Made by a program: the position numbers and the translations under genes
Part shown: piece after piece, positions 1 through 8,114 of the stretch
How positions within the stretch are numbered: position 1 is the first letter of the stretch
Layout of the letters: each line of letters opens with the position of its first letter
Assembly (NCBI GenBank): GCA_035505995.1
Contig: DATJQF010000224.1
Coordinates: 1 to 29,913 of the forward strand
Reading direction: 5' to 3'
From: DATJQF01 sp035505995
GTDB taxonomy: Bacteria; Bacteroidota; Bacteroidia; Bacteroidales; FEN-979
Length of the DNA stretch: 29,913 nt
The notes under the pieces: model-generated
What the model saw: the letters and a program-made list of their open reading frames with translations, nothing else
The model's database searches: none
Told to the model about the DNA's origin: nothing

Positions 1-501
1 ATCATCCCGTTATTCCAGAAGCTGGAGAATATCAGGCCGTTCGAGCAGTCGATGACAACTTATTTCAATTCCAAGGGATTGAAAACCATCGGTTCACTTG
101 ACTTCCTTAATCCAACGATCAAATATCCGATCGATGATATCAAGAAAAAAATTGACAGCATCGGGGCGGATGCAGTGCTGATCTTCATTTACAAAGGGAC
201 CGACAAAACCCAGGAGTATGTTCCTCCGACGTACTATGCGGGGGGATGGGGAGGCTATTGGGGCGGACCTTACTGGGGCGGCGGTTACTACGGAGGCGGA
301 GTAGCGACCGGGGGATACTGGACCACCACTTCGGTTGTCAACCTGAAAGCCAACCTGTATACCAAAGAATCAAAGGACGCAATCTGGACGGCTGAAATAT
401 CCGTCACCGATCCCAAATATGTTGATCAGATATCCACCCGGATCTCGGAAGATATTTATGCCGACTGGGTCCAGCACGGGTTGATCAAGCTGAAGAAGTA
501 A
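1..501 (+). CDS. hypothetical protein, 3' part, Gly/Tyr/Trp-rich insert
   Basis: The reading frame is open from base 1 to a TAA at 499-501, giving 166 visible codons. The first ATG is at 52, but coding-like sequence (IIPLFQKLENIRPFEQS) precedes it, so the true start lies upstream of the window. The layout is an alpha/beta-looking N-terminal half with the phrase GADAVLIFIYKG, then a low-complexity segment of about 28 residues made of Gly, Tyr and Trp (bases about 238-320), then a beta-rich half ending in basic residues. The pattern of a vowel-like core strand followed by a flexible P/G/Y stretch resembles small DUF4136-like lipoproteins of Bacteroidota. The signal peptide or lipobox that would confirm this is not in the window. 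It converges on the aldo/keto reductase with a 23-bp gap. Function unknown; envelope location is a guess. Confidence 0.75.
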   Translation: MIPLFQKLENIRPFEQSMTTYFNSKGLKTIGSLDFLNPTIKYPIDDIKKKIDSIGADAVLIFIYKGTDKTQEYVPPTYYAGGWGGYWGGPYWGGGYYGGGVATGGYWTTTSVVNLKANLYTKESKDAIWTAEISVTDPKYVDQISTRISEDIYADWVQHGLIKLKK

Positions 502-524
502 ATCCGGAAGAACCTTAACCCCGG

Positions 525-1499
525 TTATTTAAATCGCTCACTTCGTTTATCCAGCAAAGCCAGGTCTTCCTCTGAAAGAGTGAATTTCAGGGCACCGGTA
601 TTTTGAGCTGCCTGGGATTCTTTTGTAGCCCCGGGTATGGCGACGACGGTTTCTCCGTGATGGTTGATCAGCCAGTTGAGCGCGATCTGGGTGGGGGTAA
701 CATTATATTTCAGGCCTAGCTGCTTCACCAGATCGATGACCGGACGGCTTTTTTCCAGGGCTGATTTTTGGAATTGCAGCGAATATTTCCGGAACCCGGT
801 TTCCTTCACCCGTTCGGGATGATCATGGAATTTACCGGTCAGCAATCCCTGGGCAAGCGGGGAATAAGCGATCAGCGTAATACCCAGCTCCTGTGCGGTC
901 TGAAGGATCCCGTTGGATTCGATACGGCGGTCCAGCAGGCTGTAACGAACCTCATTCACGACGAGCGGGGCCCCCGCTTTATCCAATGTTTCCCAGGCGG
1001 TCCGCATCTGTGCGGCGGAAAAATTGCTGACCCCGGCATACCGTATTTTTTTGGAGGCGATCAGTTTCAGCATGGCTTCCATTTCTTCCCTAACGCCGGA
1101 AAATCCGTATGGCTGGTGAACCAGGTGAAGGTCGACGGGGAACGGATCCAGGGCAGCCAGCCTCTGATCCATCGTGGTGATCAGGCTTCCGGCCATGCGG
1201 AACATCGGCCACCACTTGGTGACAATGGTCACATCCCCGGGTTGCTTACCCAGCTCCCGGAGTGCTCTTGAAAGAGATCGTTCCGAGGCTCCGTTGCCAT
1301 AAAGCTCAGCCGTATCAAACCAATTGATCCCTCCTTCCAACGAAGTTCTGACGATAGATTTGATTTCATCATCTTCCAGGAAGGGCCAGAACCTGCCCGC
1401 AAAATTGTTTTTCTTGCTGAACTGCCAGCAACCCAGTCCGATCGGGGAGACCCTTAGGTCTGATTTTCCCAGGCGGATCATTTTTTCAGAAGAGTTCAT
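525..1499 (-). CDS. aldo/keto reductase
   Basis: This 324-residue protein has the normal length of the aldo/keto reductase superfamily, cytosolic NAD(P)H-dependent oxidoreductases with a TIM-barrel fold. The catalytic tetrad is visible: Asp62 and Tyr67 in WFDTAELYGNG, Lys95 in IVTKWW, and His128 in LVHQPYG. Later family motifs include YAGVSNFSA, the NEVRYSLLDR strand, AYSPLAQGLLTGKF and the cofactor-binding IPGATKESQ. A second Met at residue 7 (MIRLGKSDLRVS) aligns better with typical family N-termini, so the true start could be 18 bp further in. It lies 17 bp downstream of the cstA-like gene on the same strand, and the two are probably co-transcribed. The substrate cannot be told from sequence. 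Confidence 0.93.
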   Translation of the reverse strand: MNSSEKMIRLGKSDLRVSPIGLGCWQFSKKNNFAGRFWPFLEDDEIKSIVRTSLEGGINWFDTAELYGNGASERSLSRALRELGKQPGDVTIVTKWWPMFRMAGSLITTMDQRLAALDPFPVDLHLVHQPYGFSGVREEMEAMLKLIASKKIRYAGVSNFSAAQMRTAWETLDKAGAPLVVNEVRYSLLDRRIESNGILQTAQELGITLIAYSPLAQGLLTGKFHDHPERVKETGFRKYSLQFQKSALEKSRPVIDLVKQLGLKYNVTPTQIALNWLINHHGETVVAIPGATKESQAAQNTGALKFTLSEEDLALLDKRSERFK

Positions 1500-1516
1500 A
1501 CGGTCGATTTAGTGTT

Positions 1517-3343
1517 TCACAAAGGAGGATTAAGTACCCGTTGCCTTTTTATCGCTGAAACCCATCCCGGTATTGCATCTTTCAGGATTATTATTACGCT
1601 GAGCATGATCAGTGCAGTCAGGATGAGATTAATGATTCCCTGTACAAACGTCCCGGGCTGGGCCAGTTGCGGGATATAAATTCCCCTGATATTCTGGATC
1701 CCGGCCGTGAAAGTAACGGCGAGGATAAACGCCATGGGCACCAGGGTCACCCAGGCGTACCTGGCTTTTCCCTTATTGATGATATAGGAGGTCCCCACGG
1801 CCAGTGCGATCCCGGCGAGCATCTGGTTGGCGGTGCCGAACATCGGCCAGATCGTTGCGACGCTACCGGTATAGATGAAGTATCCCCAGAAAAAGACCAC
1901 CACCCCGCTGATAAGCAGGTTGGCAGGCAGCCAGTGCTCCCGCCCGAACGGCTTGTAGATCTTGCCGATATTTTCCTGCAGGATATACCGCGCCACCCGG
2001 GTGCCGGCATCAATGGTCGTGAGGATGAACAAGGCCTCGAACATAATGGCAAAATGATACCAGTACGACATGAGGGCGTTCATCCCGGGGATCTTTGAGA
2101 AGATCTGGGCCATACCCAGTGCCAGCGATACCGCTCCTCCGGTCCTGCCGATCACTTTTTCCCCGACCGCCTGGCTGAGATTGCCGAGATCGCTCTGCGT
2201 AAATCCCATTGCTTTCAGCTGGGGCAGGATGGCTGCAAACTTCTCGGGCGAGACATTGATCTGGAAATAATCCAGCGGGAACAGGCTGGCAGCGGCGATC
2301 AATGCCATGATGCTTACCACGCCTTCCGAAAGCATGGCTCCCACGGCGATCGGCCTGATATGGGACTCCGTCATGATCATTTTCGGGGTGGTCCCGGAAC
2401 CGATGAGGGAGTGAAAGCCCGAGATGGCTCCGCAGGCGATGGTAATGAACAGATACGGGAACAGCGTGCCGGGAATGACCGGTCCGCCTCCCCGGATGAA
2501 CGGGGTAAATGCCGGCATTTTAAGAGTGGGCGCCACCATGATCACCCCGATCGCCAGGAGGCCGACCACACCCAGCTTCATGAGGGAGCTTAAATATCCT
2601 CTCGGTGAAAGAAGGATCCAGACCGGCAGCACGGAGGCCAGGAATCCGTAGCCGCACAATAACAGGGTAAGGGTCTTGTGGCTGAAAGAGAACCAGGAAC
2701 CAAACGCCGATCCCGGCACATATTTACCGAGAACCACTGCCAGCAGCAACAGGATAGTTCCCAGGATCGTGGCTTCCACGGTTTTGCCTTTCCGGAAACG
2801 GAACATCCAAAAACCCATTAAGATCGCGATAGGTATGGTGGAGGCAATGGTGAAGGTCCCCCAGGAGCTTTCCGACAGTGCATTCACCACGACCATGCCG
2901 AGCCCCGCCAGGCTGACGATGATGATCAGGAAAGTGGCCAGTGAAGCGGTCACCCCGCTGGTAAGCTTTCCCAGCTCGATCCGTGCGATCTCCGCCAGGG
3001 ACTTTCCATCGTGTCGTACCGAGGCCGCCAGGATGACGACATCGTGCATCGATCCGGCCAGCACCGCGCCCAGCAGCATCCACAGGAAGCCGGGAAAATA
3101 CCCGAACTGGCAGGCCAGCACCGGGCCGATCAGCGGACCTGCCCCGGCGATGGCGGCAAAATGATTGCCGAACAGCACCCACTTTTTAATGGGGTAATAA
3201 TTCTGCCGGTCATAGAATTTTGTGGCCGGAGTGGCGATGGTATCATCAAAGGTAAGCACCCGCGCAGATACAAATCCATAATAAAAACGGTAAGCCAGGG
3301 TGAAAACGGCAAGGGCGGTAAGGACCAGCGGCATGGCATTCAT
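1517..3343 (-). CDS. cstA: carbon starvation protein CstA family transporter
   Basis: The protein is a polytopic inner-membrane protein of 608 residues from the chosen start. CstA/BtsT-family proteins import pyruvate, and peptide uptake has also been proposed. Family hallmarks are very clear: FGNHFAAIAGAGPLIGPVLA, ITIACGAISGFHSLIGSGTTPKM, WYHFAIMFEALFILTTIDAGTR and FGTANQMLAGIALAVG. These match the E. coli CstA order. The frame extends to an ATG at 3448, adding 35 residues. That extension is AT-rich, lacks CstA similarity and contains a perfect TAnnTTTG promoter box, so I start at the ATG at 3341-3343 (MNAMPLVLTALAV), which aligns with the E. coli segment INALWIVVAS. It is divergent from nuoA and followed 17 bp later by the reductase. 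Substrate assignment is by family only. Confidence 0.92.
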   Translation of the reverse strand: MNAMPLVLTALAVFTLAYRFYYGFVSARVLTFDDTIATPATKFYDRQNYYPIKKWVLFGNHFAAIAGAGPLIGPVLACQFGYFPGFLWMLLGAVLAGSMHDVVILAASVRHDGKSLAEIARIELGKLTSGVTASLATFLIIIVSLAGLGMVVVNALSESSWGTFTIASTIPIAILMGFWMFRFRKGKTVEATILGTILLLLAVVLGKYVPGSAFGSWFSFSHKTLTLLLCGYGFLASVLPVWILLSPRGYLSSLMKLGVVGLLAIGVIMVAPTLKMPAFTPFIRGGGPVIPGTLFPYLFITIACGAISGFHSLIGSGTTPKMIMTESHIRPIAVGAMLSEGVVSIMALIAAASLFPLDYFQINVSPEKFAAILPQLKAMGFTQSDLGNLSQAVGEKVIGRTGGAVSLALGMAQIFSKIPGMNALMSYWYHFAIMFEALFILTTIDAGTRVARYILQENIGKIYKPFGREHWLPANLLISGVVVFFWGYFIYTGSVATIWPMFGTANQMLAGIALAVGTSYIINKGKARYAWVTLVPMAFILAVTFTAGIQNIRGIYIPQLAQPGTFVQGIINLILTALIMLSVIIILKDAIPGWVSAIKRQRVLNPPL

Positions 3344-3348
3344 GCCGT

Positions 3349-3356
3349 CAAAAGTA
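3349..3356 (-). promoter_or_regulatory. candidate -7 box for cstA
   Basis: On the minus strand this reads TACTTTTG, a perfect match to the Bacteroidota TAnnTTTG -7 element. It lies only 6 bp before the preferred ATG at 3343, so transcription would start at or next to the start codon, giving a leaderless or nearly leaderless mRNA. No clear TTG -33 element is seen 19-21 bp upstream, which lowers confidence. Confidence 0.35.
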
Positions 3357-3438
3357 TCTAAAAATTTCTTGTCCGGGAACCGGAAGGAAACATAGTAACC
3401 ATGATAAATATGAAATGGAAACCCGGTCAAAAATTTTA

Positions 3439-3469
3439 TTGTAGGCATACATTTTCTTATATATCTTTA
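3439..3469 (+). promoter_or_regulatory. candidate promoter of the nuo operon
   Basis: TTG at 3439-3441 is followed after 20 bp by TATCTTTA at 3462-3469. This fits the Bacteroidota -33/-7 arrangement (TTTG, about 20 bp, TAnnTTTG) with one mismatch in the last base. Transcription would begin near 3475, leaving a leader of about 60 nt before nuoA. It lies in the 190-bp divergent spacer between cstA and nuoA, next to the only open reading direction for the operon. Confidence 0.45.
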
Positions 3470-3480
3470 CCAAAAATTGA

Positions 3481-3516
3481 ATTACCCCTTTGACGGGGAA
3501 TCGTAGGTCCGGTACG
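3481..3516 (+). other. small hairpins in the nuo leader
   Basis: ATT-A-CCCC (3481-3488) can pair with GGGGAAT (3495-3501) around the loop TTTGAC, with one bulged A. Just after it CGTA (3502-3505) can pair with TACG (3513-3516). Both fall between the inferred transcription start and the nuoA ATG at 3534. They could be leader structures or an operator, or chance. No run of T follows, so they are not terminators. Confidence 0.25.
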
Positions 3517-3533
3517 CGATGTAATTCCTGTTT

Positions 3534-3947
3534 ATGATTCTTCTTGTACAGACCATTTACTTCTGGCCGTTTCTGGTATATGCGATCGCTGCATTTGCCA
3601 TTGTCGGGGTAATGATCGGCTTATCCTATATCCTCGGGGAGCGCCATGAGGAAAAGACCACCGGGGAACCCTACGAATCCGGCATTCCTCATACCGGAAG
3701 CGCCCGCCTGCGTTTCTCTTCGCATTTTTACCTGATCGCGATGTTCTTTGTGATCTTCGACCTCGACGCGGCCTTTGTGATCGCATGGGCCGTATCGTTC
3801 CGCGACCTGGGACTCCCGGGGTATCTCGGGGTTTCCGTGTTCATCCTCATCCTGATCGCAGTCCTGCTGTATGAGCTGGGGATCGGGGCCCTGAATTTCG
3901 GACCCAACGGGAAAAAGATACTGAAACAAAAACCGGGGAATCCATGA
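3534..3947 (+). CDS. nuoA: NADH-quinone oxidoreductase subunit A
   Basis: This 137-residue membrane subunit of complex I has three predicted hydrophobic segments (about residues 8-33, 65-87 and 95-117), normal for NuoA. NuoA sits beside NuoH and NuoJ at the quinone cavity and helps couple quinone reduction to proton pumping. The diagnostic loop and second helix are seen as ESGIPHTGSARLRFSSHFY followed by LIAMFFVIFDLDAAF. In E. coli the last motif is FDVEALY. Here the acidic pair is Asp76 and Asp78, so the usually conserved Glu is replaced by Asp. The C-terminus IGALNFGPNGK also follows the E. coli pattern. It is the first gene of the operon and overlaps nuoB by 4 bp (ATGA at 3944-3947). Confidence 0.96.
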   Translation: MILLVQTIYFWPFLVYAIAAFAIVGVMIGLSYILGERHEEKTTGEPYESGIPHTGSARLRFSSHFYLIAMFFVIFDLDAAFVIAWAVSFRDLGLPGYLGVSVFILILIAVLLYELGIGALNFGPNGKKILKQKPGNP

Positions 3948-4582
3948 ATGCAGATCTGCATCGGCCGGGAGCCGGGAACCTGTTCCCGGAAGGCAATTCA
4001 CCGGATGATGCCGTGAAGAGGTCGGTCCTTTTCACACGGCTCGACGATATGATCAACTGGGGCAGGAAAAATTCCGTCTGGCCTTTTGCATTCGGCCTTT
4101 CCTGCTGTTTCGTGGAGATGGCCACGTCCATCACCAGCCGGTTCGATATTGCCCGCTTCGGGGGCGAAGTGATCCGCGGAACCCCCAGGGAAGCGGATTT
4201 AATGGTCATTGCCGGGACCGTTTTCATCAAGATGGCCCCGATCATCCAGCGTCTCCATGAGCAGATGATGGCGCCCCGGTGGGTGATCTCCATGGGTTCC
4301 TGTGCCAATTCGGGAGGCATGTATGATATCTACAGCGTGGTGCAGGGGGTGGATAAATTCCTCCCGGTGGATGTATATGTTTCGGGCTGCCCCCCGCGGC
4401 CGGATGCCTTCCTGGAAGGGTTGCTGCTGCTGCGGCAGGCGATCAGCACCGAACAACGGCCCCTGAGCTGGGTGGTAGGTCCACAGGGCATTTTAACCCG
4501 CCATCATCAGCCCAGCCAGCGGGATAAAAAGTCGGAAGAACGGATGAAAATGGGGAAGATCCGGCCTATGAATGAAGTTTGA
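3944..4582 (+). CDS. nuoB: NADH-quinone oxidoreductase subunit B
   Basis: NuoB carries iron-sulfur cluster N2, the last electron carrier before quinone, at the junction of the peripheral and membrane arms. All four ligands are visible: the adjacent Cys54-Cys55 in GLSCCFVEMA, Cys120 in SMGSCANSGG, and Cys149 in VSGCPPRPDAF. The length of 212 residues is near the E. coli size (about 220), and the N-terminal extension before DDMINWGRKNS is unconserved. The start is fixed by the 4-bp overlap with nuoA. The C-terminus is Lys/Arg/Met rich. A 27-bp gap with AAGGA about 14 bp before the ATG leads to nuoCD. Confidence 0.97.
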   Translation: MNADLHRPGAGNLFPEGNSPDDAVKRSVLFTRLDDMINWGRKNSVWPFAFGLSCCFVEMATSITSRFDIARFGGEVIRGTPREADLMVIAGTVFIKMAPIIQRLHEQMMAPRWVISMGSCANSGGMYDIYSVVQGVDKFLPVDVYVSGCPPRPDAFLEGLLLLRQAISTEQRPLSWVVGPQGILTRHHQPSQRDKKSEERMKMGKIRPMNEV

Positions 4583-4609
4583 CCGGTTAACGAAGGAAGC
4601 AGATAAGTC

Positions 4610-6358
4610 ATGGAGAAGATTCCGGTATCGACCCTCATAAAGCAGAAATTCGGGGAAGCGGTCATTCAGTCGGAACAGCAAACCGCGGATGAGACCCCAA
4701 CGCTCTGGATCAGCCAGGAGAATATCCGGAAAGTCCTGAAGCATCTTAAAATTGAGATTCCCGATCCGTATAACCTGCTTTATGACCTGAGCGCCATCGA
4801 CGAGCGGAAACGTTCCCGGCGCAGCGGTCAACCCGCATCCGACTTTACCCTGGTGTATCACCTTACTTCCCTGGGAAGGAATGAAGACCTTCGTGTGAAG
4901 TCTCCGTTAACCGGAGAATACCCGGAAGCCTTGAGCATCTCCGATTTCTGGCCCTGCGCCAACTGGTACGAGCGCGAAGCTTTTGACATGTTCGGGCTAA
5001 CCTTCAAAGGTCATCCCAACTTGCGGCGGATCCTGATGCCCCGTTCCTGGAAGGGCCATCCGCTGAGAAAGGAACACCCGGCCCGCGCCACGGAATCCGG
5101 CCCCTTCAGGCTGGACAACCTGCGCAGGGAAATGGAAGACGAAGAGCTCAGGTTCAAGCCGGAGGAATGGGGGTTAAAACGTCAAAGCGAGGATTCCGAT
5201 TTCATGTTCCTGAATATCGGCCCCCAGCACCCGGGCACTCACGGGTTGCTGCGGCTGGTCCTGCAGCTCGACGGCGAAGATATCGTGGACGTGGTTCCCG
5301 ATATCGGGTTCCATCATCGCGGAGCGGAAAAGATGGGAGAACGGCAATCCTGGCATACCTTCATTCCTTACACGGACCGTATCGATTACCTCTCGGGAGT
5401 GATGAACAACCTGGCCTACCTGCTGTCGGTGGAGAAGCTGGCGGGAATTCCGGTACCCGACCGCGCCCGGGTGATCCGGATCATGCTCACGGAATTATTC
5501 CGGATCATCAGCCACCTGGTATGGCTCGGGACCTTCGCACAGGATATGGGGCAGATGTCGCCGGTGTTTTACACCTTCAACGACCGGGAAAGGGCTTTCG
5601 ATATCATCTCTGCCATTACCGGCGGGAGGATGCACCCCAACTGGTTCCGCATCGGGGGGGTCGCGGATGATCTACCCGATGGATGGAAGGAAATGGTGCA
5701 ATCGTTTGTGAACTACCTGCCCAAAAGGCTCAAAGAGTATGATAAAGTAGTGATCCGGAACGGGATCTTTAAAGCACGGACGGTCGGGATCGGGGTATTT
5801 ACCGAAAAAGAAGCGATAGATTGGGGGATCACGGGATCGGGACTTCGCTCCACGGGATGCAATTTCGATTACCGGAAGAAAAGACCGTATTCGGGGATCG
5901 ATCAGTTTGAATTCGATATTCCGCTGGGAAGTAAAGGCGATTGCTTCGACCGCGCCGTGATCAGGATGGAGGAGATGCGGCAAAGCCTCCGGATCATTCA
6001 GCAGTGCATCGACCGTATGCCCCCGGGACCCTATAAATCGGACCACCCGCTGGCGACCCCGCCCCGGAAGGAAAAAACCATGCAGGATATCGAGACCCTG
6101 ATCACTCATTTCCTGGGAGTGACCTGGGGACCGGTCATTCCCGCCGGGGAGGCGATGGTGCCGATCGAAGCGGCAAAAGGAAGCAACGGATATTACCTGG
6201 TCAGCGACGGCGGTAGTTCCGCCTACCGCTCCCGGATCCGGACGCCGTCCTTCCCGAATATTCAGATGCTGCCGCTGATCGCCAAAGGATATACGATACC
6301 CGACCTGCTGGCCATCCTGGGAGCGATGGATTTTGTGCTGGCGGACCTGGACCGTTAA
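4610..6358 (+). CDS. nuoCD: NADH-quinone oxidoreductase fused subunits C and D
   Basis: One continuous frame of 582 residues joins NuoC (about 1-170) and NuoD (about 195-582), as in E. coli NuoCD (about 600 residues). NuoC is shown by NWYEREAFDMFGLTFKGHPN followed by LRRILMP and RKEHPA. NuoD is shown by MFLNIGPQHPGTHGLLR, whose loop with conserved His lines the quinone site, then HHRGAEKMGERQSWH, IPYTDRIDYLSG, GGRMHPNWFRIGG, THFLGVTWGPVIPAGEA and the C-terminal SRIRTPSFPN. These segments follow the E. coli protein closely. An AAGGA ribosome-binding site precedes the ATG. It ends 13 bp before nuoE. No frameshift or internal start with a good ribosome-binding site was seen at the C/D junction. 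Confidence 0.97.
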   Translation: MEKIPVSTLIKQKFGEAVIQSEQQTADETPTLWISQENIRKVLKHLKIEIPDPYNLLYDLSAIDERKRSRRSGQPASDFTLVYHLTSLGRNEDLRVKSPLTGEYPEALSISDFWPCANWYEREAFDMFGLTFKGHPNLRRILMPRSWKGHPLRKEHPARATESGPFRLDNLRREMEDEELRFKPEEWGLKRQSEDSDFMFLNIGPQHPGTHGLLRLVLQLDGEDIVDVVPDIGFHHRGAEKMGERQSWHTFIPYTDRIDYLSGVMNNLAYLLSVEKLAGIPVPDRARVIRIMLTELFRIISHLVWLGTFAQDMGQMSPVFYTFNDRERAFDIISAITGGRMHPNWFRIGGVADDLPDGWKEMVQSFVNYLPKRLKEYDKVVIRNGIFKARTVGIGVFTEKEAIDWGITGSGLRSTGCNFDYRKKRPYSGIDQFEFDIPLGSKGDCFDRAVIRMEEMRQSLRIIQQCIDRMPPGPYKSDHPLATPPRKEKTMQDIETLITHFLGVTWGPVIPAGEAMVPIEAAKGSNGYYLVSDGGSSAYRSRIRTPSFPNIQMLPLIAKGYTIPDLLAILGAMDFVLADLDR

Positions 6359-6371
6359 ACAGACTGACCCG

Positions 6372-6836
6372 ATGCTGAGCGAAAAGGAGAAACACGAAAT
6401 ACTGGAAGAGGCCAAGCAGTACCCTTACCTGAAGGCAGTATGCCTGGATGCCCTGAAGATCGTTCAGAAGCACCGGGGCTGGGTTTCGGATGAAGCGGTT
6501 CGGGAAGTATCGGATTTCATCGGGGCTCCCGCCGAGGAAGTGGAAGGGGTGGCCACTTTCTACAGCAGGATCTACCGGTATCCGGTGGGCCGTCATGTGA
6601 TCCTTCTTTGCGACAGCCTAAGCTGCATGATCATGGGATACGAGCGGTTGTACGATCACCTGGTGAATAAACTGGGGATCCGGTTCGGGGAAACCACGCC
6701 CGACGGGCGATTCACCTTGCTGCCGATCTCCTGCCTGGGCGACTGCGATCATGCCCCTTCCCTGATGATCGATGACGAGCTGTACCACGAACTTACGATA
6801 CAAAAGATAGACGAATTGCTGGAGAAATACCAATAG
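6372..6836 (+). CDS. nuoE: NADH-quinone oxidoreductase subunit E
   Basis: NuoE is the thioredoxin-fold subunit of the NADH-oxidising module that binds the [2Fe-2S] cluster N1a near the FMN. The four ligands are Cys80 and Cys85 (CDSLSC) and Cys121 and Cys125 (SCLGDCDHAP). The frame is open 13 codons further upstream, but that part overlaps the end of nuoCD and does not resemble NuoE. The ATG at 6372 gives 154 residues with the family N-terminus of helices (MLSEKEKHEILEEAKQYP), close to the 166 of E. coli. The stop codon directly abuts the nuoF ATG. Presence of NuoE shows this is the NADH-using 14-subunit type, not the 11-subunit form. Confidence 0.96.
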   Translation: MLSEKEKHEILEEAKQYPYLKAVCLDALKIVQKHRGWVSDEAVREVSDFIGAPAEEVEGVATFYSRIYRYPVGRHVILLCDSLSCMIMGYERLYDHLVNKLGIRFGETTPDGRFTLLPISCLGDCDHAPSLMIDDELYHELTIQKIDELLEKYQ

Positions 6837-8114
6837 ATGGAAACGCCCCTGACGCAACATATAAAAGACGGCGAAGCCCCCCTTTCCCTGAAGGAATACG
6901 TGAAGGCAGGGGGATACCGGGGCGTGGAAAAGGCCCTGAAAAAAATGCAACCCGCGGAGATCACCGCACTGGTCAAGGCTTCCAATTTGCTGGGACGTGG
7001 CGGAGCCGGGTTTCCTACCGGCCTCAAGTGGAGCTTTGTCCCGATGGGGAAAGAGGCGCCCCGGCCAAAATACCTGATCTGCAATGCGGATGAGATGGAG
7101 CCGGGAACATTCAAGGACCGGTACCTCATGGAGGGCAATCCCCACCAGCTGATCGCCGGGATGATCATCGCCGCCTATGCCATTGAGGCGGAAAAAGCTT
7201 TCATTTTCATCCGGTGGGCCTATAAGAAATCAGAAGCCATCCTGAAGAAAGCCATTGCCGAAGCCTATGAGAGCGGTTACCTGGGTAAGAATATCCTGGG
7301 AACTGCATTCAACCTGGATCTGTTCGTTCACACCAGTGCCGGCAGGTATATCTGCGGGGAAGAGACCGGCCTGATCAATTCCCTGGAAGGAAAGAGGGGG
7401 ATTCCGCGGGCCAAGCCGCCCTTCCCTGCCCTGAGCGGGCTTTTCGGCAAACCCACCGTGGTGAATAATGTAGAGACGCTCGCCTGGATCCCGCACCTCG
7501 TGGAAAAAGGCCCGGAATGGTTCAAAGGACTCAGCCTGACCGGCGAGGGGGGCACCAAGATCTTCGGGGTAAGCGGTCATGTGAAGAAACCCGGGCTCTG
7601 GGAATTGCCTCTCGGCATTACCATGCGGGAAGTCATTGACAACTATGCCGGCGGGATGTCGGAAGGATACCGCCTGCGGGGAGTGATCCCGGGGGGAGCT
7701 TCCACTGATTTTGTCACGGAGGATCACCTGGATGTAAAGATGGATTTTGCCTCGATGCCCTCCGTAGGCAGCCGGCTGGGAACGGCCACCATGATCATCC
7801 TGGATGATAAGACCTGCCCGGTCGCACTGCTGCATAATATTGAACGGTTCTTCGCCCTCGAAAGCTGCGGGTGGTGCACCCCCTGCCGCGAAGGGCTTCC
7901 CTGGGTGGAAAAAATCCTCCTGGCGATAGAACGAGGAGAAGGGACCGAAGAGCAGCTCGATATCCTGAAGCACCAGGCCGCCTATATGGGCCCCGGCAAT
8001 ACCTTCTGCGCCCATGCCCCCGGGGCTGCTGAACCGCTGCAAAGCGGACTGAAGTATTTTATGGATGACTTTTTAAGACATATTCACGAAAAACGCTGCC
8101 CCTGGAAGTCATGA
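6837..8114 (+). CDS. nuoF: NADH-quinone oxidoreductase subunit F (FMN, NADH binding)
   Basis: NuoF binds NADH and FMN and carries [4Fe-4S] cluster N3. Visible in order are the FMN/NADH glycine-rich loop GRGGAGFPTGLKW (about 53-65), NADEMEPGTFKDR (about 83-95), ICGEETGLINSLEGKRG (172-188), the KPPFPALSG and PTVVNNVETL strands, and N3 ligands Cys344, Cys347, Cys350 (ESCGWCTPCREG) and Cys391 (NTFCAHAPGA). The NADEMEPGT version, rather than the more widespread NADEGEPGT, is typical of the E. coli-type enzyme. At 425 residues it is close to E. coli (445), with a shorter C-terminus. It begins right after the nuoE stop and overlaps nuoG by 4 bp. Confidence 0.97.
   Translation: METPLTQHIKDGEAPLSLKEYVKAGGYRGVEKALKKMQPAEITALVKASNLLGRGGAGFPTGLKWSFVPMGKEAPRPKYLICNADEMEPGTFKDRYLMEGNPHQLIAGMIIAAYAIEAEKAFIFIRWAYKKSEAILKKAIAEAYESGYLGKNILGTAFNLDLFVHTSAGRYICGEETGLINSLEGKRGIPRAKPPFPALSGLFGKPTVVNNVETLAWIPHLVEKGPEWFKGLSLTGEGGTKIFGVSGHVKKPGLWELPLGITMREVIDNYAGGMSEGYRLRGVIPGGASTDFVTEDHLDVKMDFASMPSVGSRLGTATMIILDDKTCPVALLHNIERFFALESCGWCTPCREGLPWVEKILLAIERGEGTEEQLDILKHQAAYMGPGNTFCAHAPGAAEPLQSGLKYFMDDFLRHIHEKRCPWKS

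Noticed and set aside
3344..3448. 35-codon N-terminal extension of the CstA protein
   Set aside because: It is AT-rich, holds a promoter-like box and does not match CstA proteins. The internal ATG aligns with the family.
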